A DNA stretch of 32,558 nucleotides from Burkholderiaceae bacterium (GTDB lineage Bacteria; Pseudomonadota; Gammaproteobacteria; Burkholderiales; Burkholderiaceae_C): the NCBI GenBank assembly GCA_022702125.1, contig JAKOND010000065.1:1-32558 (forward strand). The letters run 5' to 3'. How positions within the stretch are numbered: the first letter of the stretch is position 1; each line of letters opens with the position of its first letter. The notes below the pieces were generated by a model. That model had not been told where the DNA came from and searched no databases. It saw only the letters and a list, made by a program, of their open reading frames with translations. Shown here piece by piece: positions 9,361-23,112 of the stretch. The position numbers and the translations under genes were made by a program.

Positions 9361-9409
9361 ACGCCCCCGATCCGCCCGCAGAGGCGCCCCGACAGGAGAC
9401 ACGCGCACC

Positions 9410-12798
<3,389 letters not shown>

Positions 12799-12856
12799 TC
12801 CGCGCCGCGAACCGGAGCCTTTCCCGATCCATGCCGCGCAACAGGAGAACCTCGCC

Positions 12857-13645
12857 ATGAACCATCTCGCCATCCGCATCGACGGCCCGCGCGCCACCGT
12901 CACCCTGCGCCGCCCGGAGGTGCGCAACGCCTTCAACACCCGGCTCGTCGCCGAACTGTCGCAGGCCTTCCACGACCTGGGGCTGCGCGACGGCGTCCGC
13001 TGCATCGTGCTGGCGGCCGAGGGGCCGGCCTTCTGCGCGGGCGCGGACCTGCACTGGATGCGCGGCATGGCCGACTACGCGCGCGACGAGAACCTGGCCG
13101 ACGCCCGGCAGCTCGCCGCGATGCTGCGCACCGTCCACGAATGCCCGGTGCCGACCATCGCCCGGGTGCAGGGCGACGCCTTCGCCGGCGGCGTCGGCCT
13201 GGTGGCGGCCTGCGACATCGCCGTGGGCGCGCGCGAGGCGACCTTCTGCCTGAGCGAGGTCCGGCTCGGCCTGGTGCCGGCGACCATCGCGCCGTACGTC
13301 GTCCGGGCCATGGGCGCGCGGGCGGCGCACCGCTGGTTCCTGACCGCCGAGCGCTTCGACGCGGCCGAGGCGCAGCGCATCGGGCTGCTGCACGAGGTCG
13401 AGGCCGCCGATGCGCTCGACGCCCGGATCGACGCGATCGCCGCCGCGCTGTGCGCCGGCGGGCCGCACGCGGTGCGCGCCTGCAAGCAGCTGGTGCTGGC
13501 GGTGGCCGGCCGCGAGGTGGACGAGGCGCTGGTCGGCCACACCGTCGAGGTGATCGCCGACATCCGCGCCAGCGAGGAGGGGCGCGAGGGCGTGCAGGCC
13601 TTCCTGCAGAAGCGCCGGCCCGACTGGCTCGCCGACACGCCATGA
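12857..13645 (+). CDS. liuC: Methylglutaconyl-CoA hydratase (enoyl-CoA hydratase family)
   Basis: 262-residue crotonase-fold enzyme predicted to hydrate 3-methylglutaconyl-CoA to HMG-CoA. The oxyanion-hole segments are GPAFCAGADLHWMRGMADY and RVQGDAFAGGVGLVAACDIA; catalytic E134 lies in LSEVRLGLVPATIAPYV. The ADLHWM run and the position between carboxylase beta and alpha identify the leucine-pathway hydratase rather than a general beta-oxidation enzyme. An AGGAGA ribosome site sits about eight bases before the ATG. The TGA stop is embedded in ATGA at 13642-13645, but the next gene probably starts at 13669. Closely related crotonases differ in substrate, so the assignment leans on context. Confidence 0.93.
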   Translation: MNHLAIRIDGPRATVTLRRPEVRNAFNTRLVAELSQAFHDLGLRDGVRCIVLAAEGPAFCAGADLHWMRGMADYARDENLADARQLAAMLRTVHECPVPTIARVQGDAFAGGVGLVAACDIAVGAREATFCLSEVRLGLVPATIAPYVVRAMGARAAHRWFLTAERFDAAEAQRIGLLHEVEAADALDARIDAIAAALCAGGPHAVRACKQLVLAVAGREVDEALVGHTVEVIADIRASEEGREGVQAFLQKRRPDWLADTP

Positions 13646-13668
13646 CCCCACCCCCGGAGACGCGCGCC

Positions 13669-15687
<2,019 letters not shown>

Positions 15688-15762
15688 CCCGCGGGCCGCG
15701 CGGCGGCACCGGCTGCTCCGGTAACGTCGTGCCTCCACCGGGTTTCCTGCCCTCTTCCACCA

Positions 15763-15774
15763 TGCGGTACCGCA
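15763..15774. promoter_or_regulatory. Perfect 12-bp palindrome upstream of the hydroxyacid dehydrogenase gene
   Basis: TGCGGTACCGCA is a perfect palindrome ending 14 bases before the ATG at 15788, in the 100-base gap after liuD. It could be an operator or a chance GC-rich symmetry. There is no clear -35/-10 pair nearby. Confidence 0.25.
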
Positions 15775-15787
15775 CCGGACTCCTTCC

Positions 15788-16708
15788 ATGAACATCGCCT
15801 TCTGCTGCACCGGCATCGCGCCGCAACCCTGGCTGGCCGACCTGCGCGCCGCCCTGCCCGAAGCGCGCGTCGAGCCCTGGGCGCCCGGCGACGCGCCGGC
15901 CGACCACGCGGTGGTGTGGGCGCCACCGCAGGCCTTCTTCGACGCGCAGCCCCGGCTGCGGTCGATCTTCAACATCGGCGCCGGCGTGGACGCGCTGCTC
16001 GGGCTGCGGCTGCCGCCGGGCGTGCCGCTGGTGCGCATCGACGACGGCGGCATGGCGGTGCAGATGGCCGAGTACGTCTGCCACGCGGCGATCGGCTACT
16101 TCCGCGACTTCGGCGGCTACGCGGCCGACGCCGCCGCCGGCCGGTGGCAGCCCCGCGAGCCGCGCGACCGCGCCGCCTTCACCATCGGCATCCTCGGGCT
16201 GGGCGTGCTGGGGCAGCGGGTGGCGCGGGCGCTGCGGCAGTTCGACTTCCCGGTGCGCGGCTGGAGCCGCACGCCCAAGGCGCTCGACGGCATCGACTGC
16301 TTCGCGGGCGACGGCGGGCTGGACGATTTCCTGGCCGGCACCCGGCTGCTGGTGTGCCTGCTGCCGCTGACGCCCGACACCCGCGACATCCTGCGCCGCG
16401 AGACGCTGTCGCGGCTGCCGCGCGGCGCCTACCTGGTCAACGTCGCCCGGGGCGGGCACCTGGTGGAGGACGACCTGCTGGCGCTGGTGGACGACGGCCA
16501 CATCGCCGGCGCGACGCTCGACGTGTTCCGCCAGGAACCGTTGCCGGCGGACCATCCGCTGCGCGTCCGTCCGCGCATCACGGTCACTCCGCACATCTCG
16601 GCGCAGTCGCTGCGCGCGGACTGCGTGGCGCAGATCGCCCGCAAGCTCCGCGCGCTGCAGCGCGGCGAGCCGGTGGCCGGCCTGGTCGATCCGGCGCGCG
16701 GCTACTGA
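15788..16708 (+). CDS. ghrA: D-2-hydroxyacid dehydrogenase, GhrA-like (glyoxylate/hydroxypyruvate reductase A type)
   Basis: 306-residue NAD(P)H-dependent D-2-hydroxyacid dehydrogenase that would reduce a 2-oxoacid. The Rossmann motif GILGLGVLGQRVARALRQF is clear, and the catalytic triad of the family is complete: R221 (NVARGGH), E250 (DVFRQEPL) and H269 (TPHIS). The N-terminal half (NIGAGVDAL; DDGGMAVQMAEYV) is of the GhrA subgroup. It sits between carboxylase alpha (100-base gap) and HMG-CoA lyase (80-base gap), same strand, so it is probably co-expressed with the leucine pathway although no canonical step needs it. Reduction of 2-oxoisocaproate or glyoxylate are possible roles; neither can be read from sequence. 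Confidence 0.9.
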   Translation: MNIAFCCTGIAPQPWLADLRAALPEARVEPWAPGDAPADHAVVWAPPQAFFDAQPRLRSIFNIGAGVDALLGLRLPPGVPLVRIDDGGMAVQMAEYVCHAAIGYFRDFGGYAADAAAGRWQPREPRDRAAFTIGILGLGVLGQRVARALRQFDFPVRGWSRTPKALDGIDCFAGDGGLDDFLAGTRLLVCLLPLTPDTRDILRRETLSRLPRGAYLVNVARGGHLVEDDLLALVDDGHIAGATLDVFRQEPLPADHPLRVRPRITVTPHISAQSLRADCVAQIARKLRALQRGEPVAGLVDPARGY

Positions 16709-16714
16709 CCCCGG

Positions 16715-16749
16715 CGCTCGGACGAGCGGAGCCCCGCCGGCGCCGGGGC
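16715..16749. other. Two adjacent GC-rich stem-loops between ghrA and liuE
   Basis: Stem-loop one pairs CGCTC (16715-16719) with GAGCG (16724-16728) around GGAC. Stem-loop two pairs GCCCCG (16731-16736) with CGGGGC (16744-16749) around seven bases. Neither has a T-run, so they are not standard terminators. They could affect mRNA stability or attenuate transcription into liuE, or be chance in such GC-rich DNA. Confidence 0.3.
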
Positions 16750-16788
16750 CGCCCCCACTGATCCCCACCCCAACCCAGGAGACACCCC

Positions 16789-17697
16789 ATGCCGCTGCCC
16801 ACCCGCGTCAAGCTCGTCGAGGTCGCGCCGCGCGACGGCCTGCAGAACGAATCGCAGCCGGTTCCGGCCGCGGTCAAGATCGAACTGGTGCACCGCCTGC
16901 AGGCCGCCGGGCTGCGCGAGATCGAGGTCACCAGCTTCGTCAGCCCGAAGTGGGTGCCGCAGATGGCCGACAACGCCGAGGTCATGGCCGGCATCGACCG
17001 CATGCCCGGCGTGCGCTACTCGGTGCTCGCGCCCAACCTGCGCGGCTACGAGGCGGCCGTGGCCGCGCGCCCCGACGAGATCGTCGTCTTCGGCGCCGCG
17101 AGCGAGGCCTTCAGCCAGCGCAACATCAACTGCTCGATCGCCGAGAGCATCGAGCGCTTCCGGCCGGTGGTGGCCGCCGCCCGCGCAGCCGGCATCCACG
17201 TGCGGGGCGCGATCTCCTGCAGCGTGGGATGCCCGTACGAGGGCGAGGTGGCGCCGGAGCGGGTGGAGCTGGTGGCCCGGCTGATGAAGGAGATCGGCGT
17301 GCAGCACCTGGGCGTGGCCGACACCATCGGCGTCGGCACGCCGCGCAGGACGCAGCGCGCGCTGGAGGCCGCGCTGCGGCACTACGCCGTCGACGACCTC
17401 TCCGGCCACTACCACGACACCTACGGCCAGGCGCTGGCCAACACCCTGGCGGCGCTGCAGCTCGGCGTGCGGCAGTTCGACGCGGCGGTCGCCGGCCTGG
17501 GCGGCTGCCCCTACGCCAAGGGCGCCACCGGCAACGTCGCGACCGAGGACGTGGTCTACCTGCTGCACGGCATGGGCATCGACACCGGCGTGGATCTCGA
17601 CGCGCTGGTGGACACCGGCGCGTGGATCAGCGCCGCCCTCGGCCGCGGCACCCAGTCGCGGGTGGCGCGCGCTGTGCTCAACAAGCGCGCCGGATAA
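16789..17697 (+). CDS. liuE: Hydroxymethylglutaryl-CoA lyase
   Basis: 302-residue TIM-barrel lyase that cleaves HMG-CoA to acetyl-CoA and acetoacetate, the last step of leucine degradation. Diagnostic features are the N-terminal KLVEVAPRDGLQNE with metal ligand D16, EVTSFVSPKWVPQMAD, the His metal ligands in GHYHDTYG, and the signature GLGGCPYAKGATGN with catalytic C240. The length equals bacterial homologues. AGGAGA lies eight bases before the ATG. Last gene of the plus-strand cluster; it runs into a terminator-like hairpin and meets actP convergently. Confidence 0.97.
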   Translation: MPLPTRVKLVEVAPRDGLQNESQPVPAAVKIELVHRLQAAGLREIEVTSFVSPKWVPQMADNAEVMAGIDRMPGVRYSVLAPNLRGYEAAVAARPDEIVVFGAASEAFSQRNINCSIAESIERFRPVVAAARAAGIHVRGAISCSVGCPYEGEVAPERVELVARLMKEIGVQHLGVADTIGVGTPRRTQRALEAALRHYAVDDLSGHYHDTYGQALANTLAALQLGVRQFDAAVAGLGGCPYAKGATGNVATEDVVYLLHGMGIDTGVDLDALVDTGAWISAALGRGTQSRVARAVLNKRAG

Positions 17698-17698
17698 G

Positions 17699-17723
17699 AA
17701 AAAACCGGGCGCGCGGCCCGGTT
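17699..17723 (-). terminator. Rho-independent terminator between liuE and actP
   Basis: A perfect 8-bp stem, AACCGGGC (17703-17710) with GCCCGGTT (17716-17723), closes a five-base loop. Six As at 17699-17704 become a U-run on the minus strand, so it is a strong intrinsic terminator for the actP transcript, and the hairpin may also slow the opposing liu transcript. It begins just after the liuE stop. Confidence 0.85.
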
Positions 17724-17760
17724 CGGAGGAGGGGGAAGGGCGCCCGGGGCGCCCCGGGCC

Positions 17761-19512
17761 TCAGTGCCCCGACGCGCCCGATGCGCCCAGGCCGGTCTCG
17801 GACCGCACCTGCTGCGCCGGGAAGGCGGCGCGCTCGCGGGCCGCGTTGGCGCTGCGGTCGGTGATCGAGAAGAGCCAGATGCCGACGAAGCCGATGGTCA
17901 TCGAGAACAGCGCCGGCGAGGCGTACGGGAAGAGCGCCGAGCCGGGCGGGTTGCCCAGCGTGGCTTCCCACACCGAGGGCGAAACCACCGTCAGCACCAC
18001 CGAGGACAGCAGCCCCAGGAAGCCGCCGATCACCGCGCCGCGGGTGGTGCAGTCCTTCCACAGCACGGCCAGGAACAGGACGGGGAAGTTGGCCGAGGCG
18101 GCGATGGCGAAGGCCAGCGACACCATGAATGCCACGTTCTGCCGCTCGAACGCGATGCCCAGCAGCACCGCCACCACGCCCAGCGCGAAGGTGGTGATGC
18201 GCGAGACCTTGAGTTCGGACTTGCTGTCGGCGTTGCCCTTCTTGAACACCGTGGCGTAGAGGTCGTGCGACACCGCCGAGGCGCCCGAGAGCGTCAGGCC
18301 GGCCACCACCGCCAGGATGGTGGCGAAGGCCACCGCCGAGATGAAGCCGTAGAACACGTTGCCGCCGACCGACTTGGCCACCAGCACCGCCGCCATGTTG
18401 GCCGTGCCCGCGCCGCCGTGGATCACGCCCTTGGCGACGTCGGCGTATTCCGGGTTGGTCAGCACCAGGGTGATCGCGCCGAAGCCGATGATGAAGATCA
18501 GCGCGTAGAAGTAGCCGATCCAGGTGGTGGCCCACAGCACCGACTTGCGCGCCTCCTTGGCGTCGGGCACGGTGAAGAAGCGCATCAGAATGTGCGGCAG
18601 CCCGGCGGTGCCGAACATCAGCGCCATGCCGAAGGAGATGGCGGAGATCGGGTCCTTCACGAAGCCGCCCGGCCCCATGATCGACAGGCCGGCGCGCGCC
18701 GCCTCCTCGGGCGACTTGCCGGCGTTCGTGGCGATGGCGGTCTTGACCTCCACCGCGCGGGCGAACAGGGCCTCGGGGCTGAAGCCGAACTGGGCCATCA
18801 CCATGATCGCCATGAAGGTCACCCCGGCCAGCAGCATGCAGGCCTTGATGATCTGCACCCAGGTGGTGGCCGTCATGCCGCCGAAGAGCACGTAGACCAT
18901 CATCAGCACGCCGACGATCACCACCGCCACCCAGTAGTCCAGGCCGAACAGCAGCTTGATGAGCTGGCCGGCGCCGACCATCTGCGCGATCAGGTAGAAG
19001 GCCACGACCACCAGCGTGCCGGAGGCGGCGAAGGCCCGGATCGGCGCCTGCCGGAAGCGGTAGCCCGCGACGTCGGCGAAGGTGAACTTGCCCAGGTTGC
19101 GCAGCCGCTCGGCCATCAGGAAGGTGATGATCGGCCAGCCCACCAGGAAGCCGATCGCGTAGATCAGCCCGTCGTATCCGGTGGCCATCACCGCCGCCGA
19201 GATGCCCAGGAACGAGGCGGCCGACATGAAGTCGCCCGCGATCGCCAGGCCGTTCTGGAAACCGGTGATGCCGCCGCCGGCGGTGTAGAAGTCCGAGGCC
19301 GACCGGGTCTTGGCGGCGGCCCACTTGGTGATCCAGAGCGTGGCCACCACGAAGATGCCGAACATCGCGATGGCCGTCCAGTTGGTCGCCTGCTTGGCGG
19401 CCTGGCCGACGTCGCCGCCGGCGGCATGCACCGTGCCGGCGAAGGACAGCGCGGCGACCGCGAGCGGCAGGCCGGCGGCCGACAGCGTGGAGAGGAGGGT
19501 GCGCGGCTTCAT
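17761..19512 (-). CDS. actP: Cation/acetate symporter ActP
   Basis: 583-residue sodium:solute symporter family protein for uptake of acetate and similar short monocarboxylates. It has an N-terminal signal-like segment ([19 protein letters not shown]) as in E. coli ActP, then about 13 hydrophobic segments, including [34 protein letters not shown], and [20 protein letters not shown], all strongly ActP-like. Slightly longer than the roughly 550-residue E. coli protein, through a loop with [13 protein letters not shown] and a C-terminal tail. The ATG at 19512 overlaps the stop of the DUF485 gene (ATGA, 19512-19509) and AAGGA lies just inside that gene, so the pair is translationally coupled. A terminator follows. 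Acetate uptake beside a pathway making acetyl-CoA is metabolically coherent. Confidence 0.95.
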   Translation of the reverse strand: MKPRTLLSTLSAAGLPLAVAALSFAGTVHAAGGDVGQAAKQATNWTAIAMFGIFVVATLWITKWAAAKTRSASDFYTAGGGITGFQNGLAIAGDFMSAASFLGISAAVMATGYDGLIYAIGFLVGWPIITFLMAERLRNLGKFTFADVAGYRFRQAPIRAFAASGTLVVVAFYLIAQMVGAGQLIKLLFGLDYWVAVVIVGVLMMVYVLFGGMTATTWVQIIKACMLLAGVTFMAIMVMAQFGFSPEALFARAVEVKTAIATNAGKSPEEAARAGLSIMGPGGFVKDPISAISFGMALMFGTAGLPHILMRFFTVPDAKEARKSVLWATTWIGYFYALIFIIGFGAITLVLTNPEYADVAKGVIHGGAGTANMAAVLVAKSVGGNVFYGFISAVAFATILAVVAGLTLSGASAVSHDLYATVFKKGNADSKSELKVSRITTFALGVVAVLLGIAFERQNVAFMVSLAFAIAASANFPVLFLAVLWKDCTTRGAVIGGFLGLLSSVVLTVVSPSVWEATLGNPPGSALFPYASPALFSMTIGFVGIWLFSITDRSANAARERAAFPAQQVRSETGLGASGASGH

Positions 19513-19817
19513 GACTTGGCGTCCTTCAGGATCTGTTCGGTCAGCGTGTCGAACTCGCGGTTGGCCCGGCGGACGTAGATGCCCGTGATCACCACGGTGA
19601 AGACGATCACGCCGAGTCCGATCGGAATGCCGAAGGTGGTCACGCCCGCGCCCACGGGCCGGGCGAGGAAGGCCTTGTCGAAGGCGATGAGCGCGATGTA
19701 GCCGTAGTACACCAGCAGCATCAGCACCGTGAGGACGATGCCGATGCGGTTGCGCTTGCGGCGCAGCTCCAGGTAGCGCGGATTGCGCTGGATTTTCTCC
19801 ACGATGGGGTCGGTCAC
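19509..19817 (-). CDS. yjcH: DUF485 membrane protein, YjcH-like partner of ActP
   Basis: 102-residue protein with two membrane helices at about 25-46 and 60-82 and short charged ends. It is the DUF485 family protein found next to actP in many proteobacteria, as yjcH in E. coli. The start is a GTG at 19817, chosen because AAGGAGA lies six to seven bases upstream and the family N-terminus ([16 protein letters not shown]) follows at once; an open extension to 19928 is Arg-rich and lacks a ribosome site. The stop overlaps actP by four bases. Its biochemical role is not established; an auxiliary role in transport is inferred from the constant pairing. Confidence 0.9.
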   Translation of the reverse strand: MTDPIVEKIQRNPRYLELRRKRNRIGIVLTVLMLLVYYGYIALIAFDKAFLARPVGAGVTTFGIPIGLGVIVFTVVITGIYVRRANREFDTLTEQILKDAKS

Positions 19818-20060
19818 GTTGTCTCCTTGAAGGCGTGTTTTTGAAGCGACCGGCCGCGGGTGCGTCCCGCGGTCCGAACGGTTCATTCTCCAGTCGCGGC
19901 TGACCAAGCGCTTACGCCCCGCCGGCACGCGACGAACGGCGGACGCCCCTGCGGGAAAGCGTCAGAGAGATGTCAGCCGCCGGCCGAACAATGGTCCGCG
20001 ACCGTCCCGTCCGATGGATGGCGCGTTCCTTCGCATTCCCTCGCACAGGGAGACAGAACC
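19818..20060. promoter_or_regulatory. Divergent promoter region between DUF485-actP and the MFS transporter
   Basis: 243 bases with no convincing gene. It contains a stem-loop CCGCGGG (19854-19860)/CCCGCGG (19866-19872) that would lie in the leader or promoter of the DUF485-actP transcript, and a perfect AAGCGCTT palindrome near 19909-19916. The MFS gene has AGGGAGA shortly before its ATG. No clear -35/-10 pair is visible for either direction. Confidence 0.4.
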
Positions 20061-21773
20061 ATGTCCGTCGTCCGTCCTCCGCCGCGCCCCGGCCCCCGGC
20101 CCGGCGCTCCGCGGGCCGGGGCCCGGCCCATGTCCCGCGAAGAGCGCAAGGTCATCTTCGCCTCGTCGCTCGGCACCGTGTTCGAGTGGTACGACTTCTA
20201 CCTCTACGGCTCGCTCGCGGCGATCATCGCCCGGCAGTTCTTCAGCGGGCTCGACCCGTCGGCCGCCTTCGTCTTCGCGCTGCTGGCCTTCGCCGCGGGC
20301 TTCCTGGTGCGGCCCTTCGGCGCGCTGGTGTTCGGCCGGCTCGGCGACATGATCGGGCGCAAGTACACCTTCCTGGTGACCATCCTGCTGATGGGCCTGT
20401 CGACCTTCATCGTCGGCATCCTGCCGAGCTACGCCAGCATCGGCGTGGCCGCGCCGGTCGTCCTGATCGCGCTGCGCATGCTGCAGGGCCTGGCGCTCGG
20501 CGGCGAGTACGGCGGCGCCGCCACCTACGTGGCCGAGCACGCGCCGCACGGCCGGCGCGGCGCCTACACCTCCTGGATCCAGACCACCGCCACGCTGGGC
20601 CTGTTCCTGTCGCTGCTGGTCATCCTCGGGACCCGGACCCTGATGGGCGAGGAGACCTTCGGCGACTGGGGCTGGCGCATCCCGTTCATGGTGTCGATCC
20701 TGCTGCTGGCGGTGTCGGTGTGGATCCGGCTGTCGCTGTCGGAGTCGCCCGCCTTCCGGAAGATGAAGGCCGAGGGCAAGACCTCCGAGGCGCCGCTGTC
20801 CGAGTCCTTCGGCCGGTGGAAGAACCTCCGGATCGTGATCCTCGCGCTGGTCGGCCTGGCCGCCGGCCAGGCGGTGGTCTGGTACACCGGCCAGTTCTAC
20901 GCGCTCTTCTTCCTGACGCAGCAGCTCAAGGTGGACGCGGTCACCGCCAACCTGATGGTCGCCGCGGCGCTGCTGATCGGCACGCCGTTCTTCGTGGTCT
21001 TCGGCACGCTGTCGGACCGCATCGGCCGCAAGCCGATCATCATGGCCGGCTGCCTGCTCGCGGTGCTGACCTACTTCCCGGTGTTCGAGGCGCTGACCCG
21101 CGTCGCCAACCCGGACCTGGCCGCGGCGCAGGCGTCCTCGCAGGTCACCGTCGCCGCCGACCCCTCGGGCTGCTCCTTCCAGGGCAATCCGGTGGCGCGC
21201 GAGATCGACTTCCGCAGCTCCTGCGACATCGCCAAGCGCTACCTGTCGCAGAACTCGGTGAGCTACGACAACACCGCCGCGGCCGCCGGCGCCGTCGCCA
21301 CCGTCAAGATCGGCGGGAAGGTCATTCCGGTGCCGGTCGGCAACGTGGCCAACGCCCGGTTCGACGAGGCCTCGGCCCGGGAGATCGCGGCCTTCAAGAA
21401 GGCGGTCAGCGACGAGCTCAGGGCCCACGGCTACCCCACCCGGGCCGATCCGGCCAAGATGAACAAGCCGCTGACGGTGCTGCTGCTCACCTACCTGGTG
21501 CTGCTGGTCACCATGGTCTACGGCCCGATCGCCGCCATGCTGGTGGAGATGTTCCCGACGCGCATCCGCTACACCTCGATGAGCCTGCCGTACCACATCG
21601 GCAACGGCTGGTTCGGCGGCCTGCTGCCGACCACCTCCTTCGCCATCGTGGCCCAGTCGGGCAACATGTACAGCGGCCTGTGGTATCCGGTGGTGATCGC
21701 CGGCGCCACCTTCGTGATCGGCATGCTGTTCGTGCGCGAGACCCAGGACGTGGACATCTACGCCATGGATTGA
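20061..21773 (+). CDS. MHS-type MFS transporter with a large soluble insertion
   Basis: 570-residue major-facilitator transporter of the metabolite:H+ symporter group (ShiA/ProP/KgtP relatives), likely importing an organic acid or osmolyte with protons. Family marks are VFEWYDFYLYGSLA in the first helix, GRLGDMIGRKYTF after the second, LQGLALGGEYGGAATYVAEH, and GTLSDRIGRKPIIM in the second half. Between helices, residues about 344-466 form a hydrophilic insertion with C371 and C388 that could form a disulfide, then membrane helices resume at MNKPLTVLLL. Typical members are about 430-450 residues, so the insertion accounts for the extra length. The ATG at 20061 is preceded by AGGGAGA; upstream in-frame sequence is Arg/Pro-rich and unlikely. 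Substrate unknown. Confidence 0.9.
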   Translation: MSVVRPPPRPGPRPGAPRAGARPMSREERKVIFASSLGTVFEWYDFYLYGSLAAIIARQFFSGLDPSAAFVFALLAFAAGFLVRPFGALVFGRLGDMIGRKYTFLVTILLMGLSTFIVGILPSYASIGVAAPVVLIALRMLQGLALGGEYGGAATYVAEHAPHGRRGAYTSWIQTTATLGLFLSLLVILGTRTLMGEETFGDWGWRIPFMVSILLLAVSVWIRLSLSESPAFRKMKAEGKTSEAPLSESFGRWKNLRIVILALVGLAAGQAVVWYTGQFYALFFLTQQLKVDAVTANLMVAAALLIGTPFFVVFGTLSDRIGRKPIIMAGCLLAVLTYFPVFEALTRVANPDLAAAQASSQVTVAADPSGCSFQGNPVAREIDFRSSCDIAKRYLSQNSVSYDNTAAAAGAVATVKIGGKVIPVPVGNVANARFDEASAREIAAFKKAVSDELRAHGYPTRADPAKMNKPLTVLLLTYLVLLVTMVYGPIAAMLVEMFPTRIRYTSMSLPYHIGNGWFGGLLPTTSFAIVAQSGNMYSGLWYPVVIAGATFVIGMLFVRETQDVDIYAMD

Positions 21774-21790
21774 GCGGCCGCCGCCGGGCA

Positions 21791-21819
21791 TTGACGGGCC
21801 CGGGGCGACGTAGAAGAAT
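21791..21819 (+). promoter_or_regulatory. Candidate promoter for the cyclopropane synthase gene
   Basis: TTGACG (21791-21796), 17 bases, then AAGAAT (21814-21819). The -35 matches consensus in five of six bases, the -10 in four. A start site about seven bases on would fall almost at the ATG at 21828, implying a very short or leaderless message. Confidence 0.4.
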
Positions 21820-21827
21820 GACTAGTC

Positions 21828-23102
21828 ATGCATTCGTCGCTCCATCGCAAGATCGAATCCCGGCTGCAGCAGCTTCCGGTTCCCGTGGCCCTGGTGCTGC
21901 CCGCCGGGGAGACCATCGGCCCCCTGCAGGCCGCGATCACCCTGCGCTTCCACGACGCCGTCTCGCTCGCGCGGCTGGCCGCCGGCCAGATCGGCGCGCT
22001 GGGCGAGGCGGTGGTCGAGGGCCGCGTCGAGATCGAGGGCCGCATGCGCGACCTCTTCGCCGTCGTGGTCGGCCTGCTGCCCGGCAACCCGGTCGACAGC
22101 GACACCCGCTGGTGGGCCCGGCTGCTGCGCGAGACCCGCTCGCGCGCGGCCCATTCGCGCGCGCGCGACGCGGCGCAGATCCAGTTCCACTACGACGTCT
22201 CGGACGATTTCTACGCGCTCTGGCTCGACCCGCGCCGCGTCTACTCCTGCGCCTACTACCGCGAGGACGGCATGGCGCTCGCCCGGGCGCAGGAGGCCAA
22301 GCTCGACCACCTCTGCCGCAAGCTCGACCTGCGGCCCGGCGAGCGCTTCCTCGACATCGGCGCCGGCTGGGGGGGGCTGCTGCTGTGGGCGGCCGAGCAC
22401 TACGGCGTGGATGCCACCGGCATCACCCTGTCGCGCAACCAGCATGCGCACGTGCAGCGGCTGATCGAGGCGAAGGGCCTGGGCGGCCGGGTGCGGATGG
22501 AACTGCGCGACTACCGCGACCTGGACGTGCGCCGGCCCTTCGACAAGATCGCCTCGGTCGGCATGTTCGAGCACGTGGGCCGCGCCCGGATGCCGCAGTA
22601 CTTCGCGACGGTGGCGGGGCTGCTGCGGCCGGGCGGCATGGCGCTCAACCACGGCATCACCGCCGGCGGGCGCGACAACCCCCAGCTCGGCGCGGGCATG
22701 GGCGATTTCATCGAGAAGTACATCTTCCCCGGCGGCGAGCTGCTGCACGTCAGCCGGGTGCTGCACGACCTGGCCGGCGCGGGGCTGGAGATGGTCGATG
22801 TCGAGAACCTGCGGCCGCACTACGCGCGCACGCTCTGGGACTGGTCCGACGCGCTGGAGGCGCGGCTCGACGCGGCCCACGCGGTGCTGTCCGCGGCCGG
22901 CGGCGCCCGGAAGGCCGACCGGGTGCTGCGCGCCTACCGCCTGTACCTCGCGGGCAGCGCGGCCAGCTTCGAGCAGGGCTGGATCGCGCTGCACCAGATC
23001 CTCGCCACCCGGCCGGACGGCGCGCCCGAAACCGGCGCCCTGCGCGGGGCGCAGTCGGACTATCCGTTCCGGCGCGACTACATGTACCCCGCCGAGCGCT
23101 GA
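21828..23102 (+). CDS. cfa: Cyclopropane-fatty-acyl-phospholipid synthase family protein
   Basis: 424-residue SAM-dependent methyltransferase predicted to add a methylene bridge across double bonds of membrane phospholipid acyl chains. The SAM loop FLDIGAGWGGLLLWAAEHYG starts near 174. Residues matching the active site of E. coli Cfa are present: C141 in YSCAYY, E248-H249 in MFEHVG, H275 in NHGIT and Y332 in LRPHYARTLWDW. The N-terminal lipid-binding domain is about 130 residues. Slightly longer than the E. coli enzyme (382). The ATG at 21828 has only a weak AGAAG upstream. The MFS gene ends 54 bases before and the esterase gene converges 10 bases after. Members of this family can also make other modified fatty acids, so the exact product is not proven. 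Confidence 0.92.
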   Translation: MHSSLHRKIESRLQQLPVPVALVLPAGETIGPLQAAITLRFHDAVSLARLAAGQIGALGEAVVEGRVEIEGRMRDLFAVVVGLLPGNPVDSDTRWWARLLRETRSRAAHSRARDAAQIQFHYDVSDDFYALWLDPRRVYSCAYYREDGMALARAQEAKLDHLCRKLDLRPGERFLDIGAGWGGLLLWAAEHYGVDATGITLSRNQHAHVQRLIEAKGLGGRVRMELRDYRDLDVRRPFDKIASVGMFEHVGRARMPQYFATVAGLLRPGGMALNHGITAGGRDNPQLGAGMGDFIEKYIFPGGELLHVSRVLHDLAGAGLEMVDVENLRPHYARTLWDWSDALEARLDAAHAVLSAAGGARKADRVLRAYRLYLAGSAASFEQGWIALHQILATRPDGAPETGALRGAQSDYPFRRDYMYPAER

Positions 23103-23112
23103 CCGGGGCGCC

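Noticed and set aside
13642-13668. Start of liuD at the ATG overlapping the liuC stop
   Set aside because: The nine extra residues (MTPPPETRA) precede the invariant family N-terminus, and a GGAG ribosome site is placed for the ATG at 13669 instead.
17735-17760. GC-only palindrome after the terminator as a second terminator
   Set aside because: Symmetry is expected in such GC-rich sequence, it has no T-run, and the terminator at 17699-17723 is sufficient.
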